Part shown: positions 61,140-64,000 of the stretch, in pieces
Position numbering within the stretch: position 1 is the first letter of the stretch
Layout of the letters: the number at the start of each line of letters is the position of its first letter
Source: Caldatribacterium sp051549785
Lineage (GTDB): Bacteria > Atribacterota > Atribacteria > Atribacterales > Caldatribacteriaceae
Assembly: GCF_051549785.1 (NCBI RefSeq)
Contig: NZ_CP189974.1
Span: 1,488,001-1,552,000, forward strand
Direction of reading: 5' to 3'
DNA length: 64,000 nt
Position numbers and translations under genes: made by a program
Notes under the pieces: model-generated
The model's input: only the letters and a program-made list of their open reading frames with translations
What the model was told of the DNA's origin: nothing
The model's database searches: none

Positions 61140-62236
61140 CCTTCCACCTCGCAAATTTCAGGAAGTACCTGGAGGATTTCTGCTTTCTCAACCTCGACTC
61201 CCATGGCTGGTTTTCCCAGGTCCGCAAGGAGCGTACACCGTACCTTCTGGCCCTCTCTCTTTTTGTCCCTCCACAGAGCAGAGAAGAAAGAGTTCAGGTT
61301 GATTTTCTGAGGAACCCGAAGAGGAAGGCCAAGTTTCTCCAGTACTGTCTTCTGGATGGTGTAAACTTCTTCGGTACTTACTCCCAGGACACACGCAAGG
61401 AGCGCTTCTCCTCTCATTCCCACGCTCACTGCTTCTCCGTGGCGGAGCACACCGTAGCCCATTGCCTTTTCCAGAGCATGCCCAATGGTGTGCCCGTAGT
61501 TCAGGATGCTCCTGAGACCCCCTTCCCTCTCATCCCTTTCAACCACTACCTTCTTGAAGGCAATGGACCTTGCGATAACCTCTTCAAGAACAGTCCCTTT
61601 TCGCCCAAGGATGTCCTCAGCATGCTCAAGGAGAAAGGTGGTGAAATCCTCTCCCTCAAGGAATGCGGTTTTCGCCACCTCTGCGAGACCCTCCCGGTAT
61701 TCTCGTTCCGGGAGCGTTTCAAGGAACGAGAGGTCGATAAAGACCCCAGAAGGCTGGTAGAAGGTGCCAACGAGGTTCTTCCCCTCTTCGAGGTTCACCC
61801 CAGTTTTTCCTCCGACAGAGCTATCAACCTGGGCAAGGAGGCTTGTGGGAATCTGGTAGTAGGCAATGCCCCGAAGAAAGGTCGAGGCCACAAAACCAGC
61901 AAGGTCGGTGATCACCCCTCCTCCCAGGGCGAGGAGGAAAGACTTCCGGTCAAGGTCAAGGGCAAGGAGCTCATGGTATACCTTTTCAGCCGTGGCCAGG
62001 TTTTTGTACTCCTCCCCGTCGGGGACAGCAACAACGTCAATGGCATACCCTCGCTGCACGAAGAACCTCTGCACCCGCTCGGCGTGGAGCGCCTCCACCA
62101 GGTCATTGGTGAGAATCACCCCCCGCCGGGAGGGGAAGGAAACCTCCTTCAACCAGTCATCCCGGGAGAAGAGGAATGGATCAATGAATACCCGGTACGA
62201 TCTTCCCTCAGGTAAGGACACCACAATCTCGCGCAC
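61136..62236 (-). CDS. aroB: 3-dehydroquinate synthase
   Basis: A 366-residue NAD- and zinc-dependent enzyme. GGGVITDLAGFVASTFLRG, PTSLLAQVDSSVGGKTGVN and the zinc-site SILNYGHTIGHALE are intact. The GTG at 62236 has GAGGAG ten bases upstream and overlaps aroK by 29 bases; a longer frame covers more of aroK and is unlikely. Confidence 0.96.
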   Translation of the reverse strand: MREIVVSLPEGRSYRVFIDPFLFSRDDWLKEVSFPSRRGVILTNDLVEALHAERVQRFFVQRGYAIDVVAVPDGEEYKNLATAEKVYHELLALDLDRKSFLLALGGGVITDLAGFVASTFLRGIAYYQIPTSLLAQVDSSVGGKTGVNLEEGKNLVGTFYQPSGVFIDLSFLETLPEREYREGLAEVAKTAFLEGEDFTTFLLEHAEDILGRKGTVLEEVIARSIAFKKVVVERDEREGGLRSILNYGHTIGHALEKAMGYGVLRHGEAVSVGMRGEALLACVLGVSTEEVYTIQKTVLEKLGLPLRVPQKINLNSFFSALWRDKKREGQKVRCTLLADLGKPAMGVEVEKAEILQVLPEICEVEG

Positions 62237-62729
62237 GGCGAATAATCTCCTCGGCGACTTCTTCTTCAGTGAGAAAGTCCGCATCAATTATAACATGGGC
62301 GCTCTCATAGTAGGGAATCCTTGCCCAATAAAGCGCCTCGAGTTCTTCAGGGGTTCTGTACTTCTTGAGAAGCGGGCGGTTGGTGCTACGTCGGATACGC
62401 TCGAAGAGAAGAGGAAAGGAAACCCGAAGGAACACAGTGAAGAAGTGCTCCTTAAGGATTTCCCTGTTCTTTTCCTTCACAGGAAGACCTCCGCCAGTGG
62501 CAAGAACCAGGTGATGCCTTGTGGCCAGTTCTGCAAGAATCTCTGTTTCGAGCGTCCGGAAGTACTCTTCCCCATAACGGGAAAAGATTTCAGGAATAGA
62601 AAGACCCACTCTTTTTTCAACGATGGCGTCAGTATCGTGGAACTCCCAGCCAATTCTTCGGGCTACTTTCCTGCCAACACTGGTTTTGCCACAGCCCATA
62701 AAGCCGAGGAGAGCAATATTGCAACGCAC
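62208..62729 (-). CDS. aroK: Shikimate kinase
   Basis: A 173-residue kinase with the P loop GFMGCGKTSVGRKVA (9-23), DTDAIVE, FRTLETEIL and the lid-side RIRRSTNRPLL. GTG start, with GGAG about 11 bases upstream, 15 bases after the lipoprotein gene. A secretin gene followed by aroK-aroB is also the classic pilQ-aroK-aroB order in Proteobacteria. Confidence 0.96.
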   Translation of the reverse strand: MRCNIALLGFMGCGKTSVGRKVARRIGWEFHDTDAIVEKRVGLSIPEIFSRYGEEYFRTLETEILAELATRHHLVLATGGGLPVKEKNREILKEHFFTVFLRVSFPLLFERIRRSTNRPLLKKYRTPEELEALYWARIPYYESAHVIIDADFLTEEEVAEEIIRRARDCGVLT

Positions 62730-62744
62730 AGTCTGTATCTCCGG

Positions 62745-63596
62745 TTACGAGCCTCCCGGTGTTCGGGGCGATGGAGAGGGAATCTGACAGATCTCACCGG
62801 CCTTCTGAGTCTTCGTCGCTATTGATATCCCTCCGTTGACGTCGTAAACTGCAGCGACAGCAGTGACAGTATCGCTGAGGCTTACCCCCACGCTTTCAGA
62901 GACGAAAGGTGGAGTTGTGTCCACTCCTGCGGACTGGCCGTTGATGGAGAACTCTACTTTTTTGATGACCGTGGCATCGTCTACCTTCAGGGCACAGCCA
63001 ACTTGGACTGAGGATTCGGTGTCGCAGGATGGGCAACCACCGCCCACTGTGCAGAAGAACTCCAAGTCCACGCTGGGCAAACCTTCAAGCATGCTGAACC
63101 CAAAATCGCCACCTCGATAGCTCACCGCATGAGTTGCGTAGTCCGTACCAGAGAAAGTCACGTTCACTATCACCACAGGGATACGGTTGGATCGTATGTA
63201 CGCTTCCACATCCGATGGCAGGAGGTCAGCTTCCCAGGTTACTGAAGCATTTTCCATACCGGCAACAGAAGCCATAGGCGTTTGGGGAGGAATAATATCA
63301 ATGCTCGTTCCTATAGTTCGTGTCAGTGCAGCGAGCACGGTTCCGTCAGCTTTCCTGTACTCAAGACGACACTGAGTGATTTTCACTCCAACTCTGTTAA
63401 GAGGGGTAAAAGTGAATTGAGTTAATCCCCAGTTTTTCGATTCAGCCGAGGCAATAGAAAGAGAAGGCACGAGAACCTCTCCAGTAATGCTCACCTTGGC
63501 TTTGGGGAACATAGGGTTATCCGAAAACCAGCCGCAACTTGAAAGGAAGAAAAGCACGCTCAAAAAGGCGTAGAACACCAGGGTTTTTCCCCTCAT
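62745..63596 (-). CDS. Predicted lipoprotein with Ig-like region
   Basis: A 283-residue protein of unknown function. The N-terminus is a lipoprotein signal (hydrophobic stretch 5-19, then LSSC with Cys21 as the lipid site). The rest looks like all-beta modules; the C-terminal one (about 190-265: VQVGCALKVDDATVIKKVEF..., SVGVSLSDTVTAVAAVYDV) resembles bacterial Ig-like folds. Three close cysteines (VGGGCPSCDTES and nearby) may form a disulfide. The ATG has AGGAGGG upstream. It lies between a secretin and aroK, so it may be a partner of that secretin (a pilotin or pilus part), but this rests only on context. Confidence 0.65.
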   Translation of the reverse strand: MRGKTLVFYAFLSVLFFLSSCGWFSDNPMFPKAKVSITGEVLVPSLSIASAESKNWGLTQFTFTPLNRVGVKITQCRLEYRKADGTVLAALTRTIGTSIDIIPPQTPMASVAGMENASVTWEADLLPSDVEAYIRSNRIPVVIVNVTFSGTDYATHAVSYRGGDFGFSMLEGLPSVDLEFFCTVGGGCPSCDTESSVQVGCALKVDDATVIKKVEFSINGQSAGVDTTPPFVSESVGVSLSDTVTAVAAVYDVNGGISIATKTQKAGEICQIPSPSPRTPGGS

Positions 63597-63620
63597 TTCC
63601 CTCCTCCTGAGATCAACCTC

Positions 63621-64000
63621 TCAGTACTCAATGACATGGGGGGTAAGGAACACAATGAGTTCCGTCTCCTTATGGGTTCTGCTCCGGAGTACAAAGAGAT
63701 TCCCGATGAGAGGAAGCTCGCTCAAAATGGGAATTCGGGTAATCCTCTCAATATCTTCGCTTCGAATGAGACCTCCAATAACAAGAGTTTCCCCAGGGCG
63801 CAGGCGAGCTGTGGTGTCGGCGTTTTTCACGCTCTTTTGGGGATCTCTAAAGGTTAAGCCGGCAAGGACGTACTCCCGCTCGGTGTAGGTGCTGACCTCA
63901 GGTTTCGCGTGGACCACCACTGTTCCTTCCTGGGTGAGGACCGGAGTGACTTCGAGCGTAATACCCACCTCAAGAAACCGGAGTTCTCCGGGAATGAGAC
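63621..64000 (-). CDS. Secretin (type II secretion / type IV pilus PilQ-GspD), C-terminal part
   Basis: The last 125 or so residues of a secretin; the gene continues past the right edge. GITLEVTPVLTQEG, the amphipathic GETLVIGGLIRSE, and the signature IPILSELPLIGNLF with ETELIVFLTPHVI identify the outer-membrane channel domain. Secretins export folded proteins or type IV pili and require an outer membrane. It is the first gene of the minus block visible here; pilus or secretion genes likely lie outside the window. Confidence 0.92.
   Translation of the reverse strand, partial: LIPGELRFLEVGITLEVTPVLTQEGTVVVHAKPEVSTYTEREYVLAGLTFRDPQKSVKNADTTARLRPGETLVIGGLIRSEDIERITRIPILSELPLIGNLFVLRSRTHKETELIVFLTPHVIEY

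Noticed and set aside
61112..62215. A 367-codon open frame antisense to aroB
   Set aside because: aroB is complete on the other strand with all motifs; the antisense frame resembles nothing.

Overview
The window looks like chromosomal core genome of a deep-branching, probably thermophilic bacterium with a cell envelope of diderm type. The sequence evidence is dense housekeeping synteny, very short spacers, many 4-base GTGA/ATGA/TTGA stop-start overlaps, frequent GTG and TTG starts, an SpoVS/RNase Y/YmdB group, a secretin (needs an outer membrane), and a sugar-binding protein with a plain Sec signal peptide rather than a lipobox. By gene content and flavour I would guess Atribacterota (Caldatribacterium-like), but this is inference from memory of such genomes, not a search. 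There is no phage, insertion sequence, CRISPR array, tRNA or rRNA gene that I can see, and no gene-free stretch above about 170 bases.

Layout. (1) 1-3778, plus strand: the end of carB, an MscS-type channel, and a two-gene 2-oxoacid oxidoreductase (gamma-alpha fusion plus beta). (2) 3809-7543, minus strand: a sugar ABC importer (binding protein, two permeases, no ATPase) followed by a UspA protein; it has its own promoter and an intercistronic hairpin. (3) 7712-22943, plus strand: rpsO-pnp-ftsK-rodZ-like-rimO-cinA-thpR-recA-recX, then rny-ymdB-spoVS ending at a strong terminator, then miaB-miaA-DUF1844. (4) 22980-64000, minus strand: about 41 kb of genes all in one direction. Read in the direction of transcription it runs: secretin (partial), a lipoprotein, aroK-aroB-aroQ, pepP-efp-asp23-nusB-ispA-tlyA, a membrane-anchored nuclease-like protein, nadK-recN, a P-loop ATPase with a four-subunit 2-oxoacid:ferredoxin oxidoreductase and a CBS-ACT protein, nudF-deoB-punA (nucleoside salvage), a DHH-CBS-nucleotidyltransferase fusion, trpS-scpA-scpB-rluB-cobO, aroH-aroA-cmk-ispH-der-xerC-hslV-hslU, then a promoter and rpsB-tsf-pyrH-frr-uppS-cdsA-dxr-rseP-ispG-proS, a glycosyltransferase, and hflX.

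How the parts work together. The minus block gathers much of isoprenoid and undecaprenyl lipid supply (dxr, ispG, ispH, ispA, uppS, with cdsA), most of the shikimate pathway (aroB, aroQ, aroK, aroA, plus aroH), translation and ribosome genes, chromosome segregation and repair (scpAB, xerC, recN), and HslUV proteolysis. The two different 2-oxoacid oxidoreductases point to ferredoxin-based anaerobic metabolism of 2-oxo acids, as expected of an anaerobe that ferments sugars or amino acids.

Most worth a second look: a membrane-anchored RecB/Cas4-like PD-(D/E)XK protein (56048-56599), a prolyl-tRNA synthetase that has lost its editing insertion (24913-26163), a ScpA without the usual N-terminal region (42904-43518), the DHH-CBS-tRNA nucleotidyltransferase fusion (44478-47081), and a P-loop ATPase tied to the ferredoxin oxidoreductase operon (52788-53531). 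Start sites given here were chosen by ribosome binding site, overlap with the upstream gene and family length; many differ from the longest open frame.
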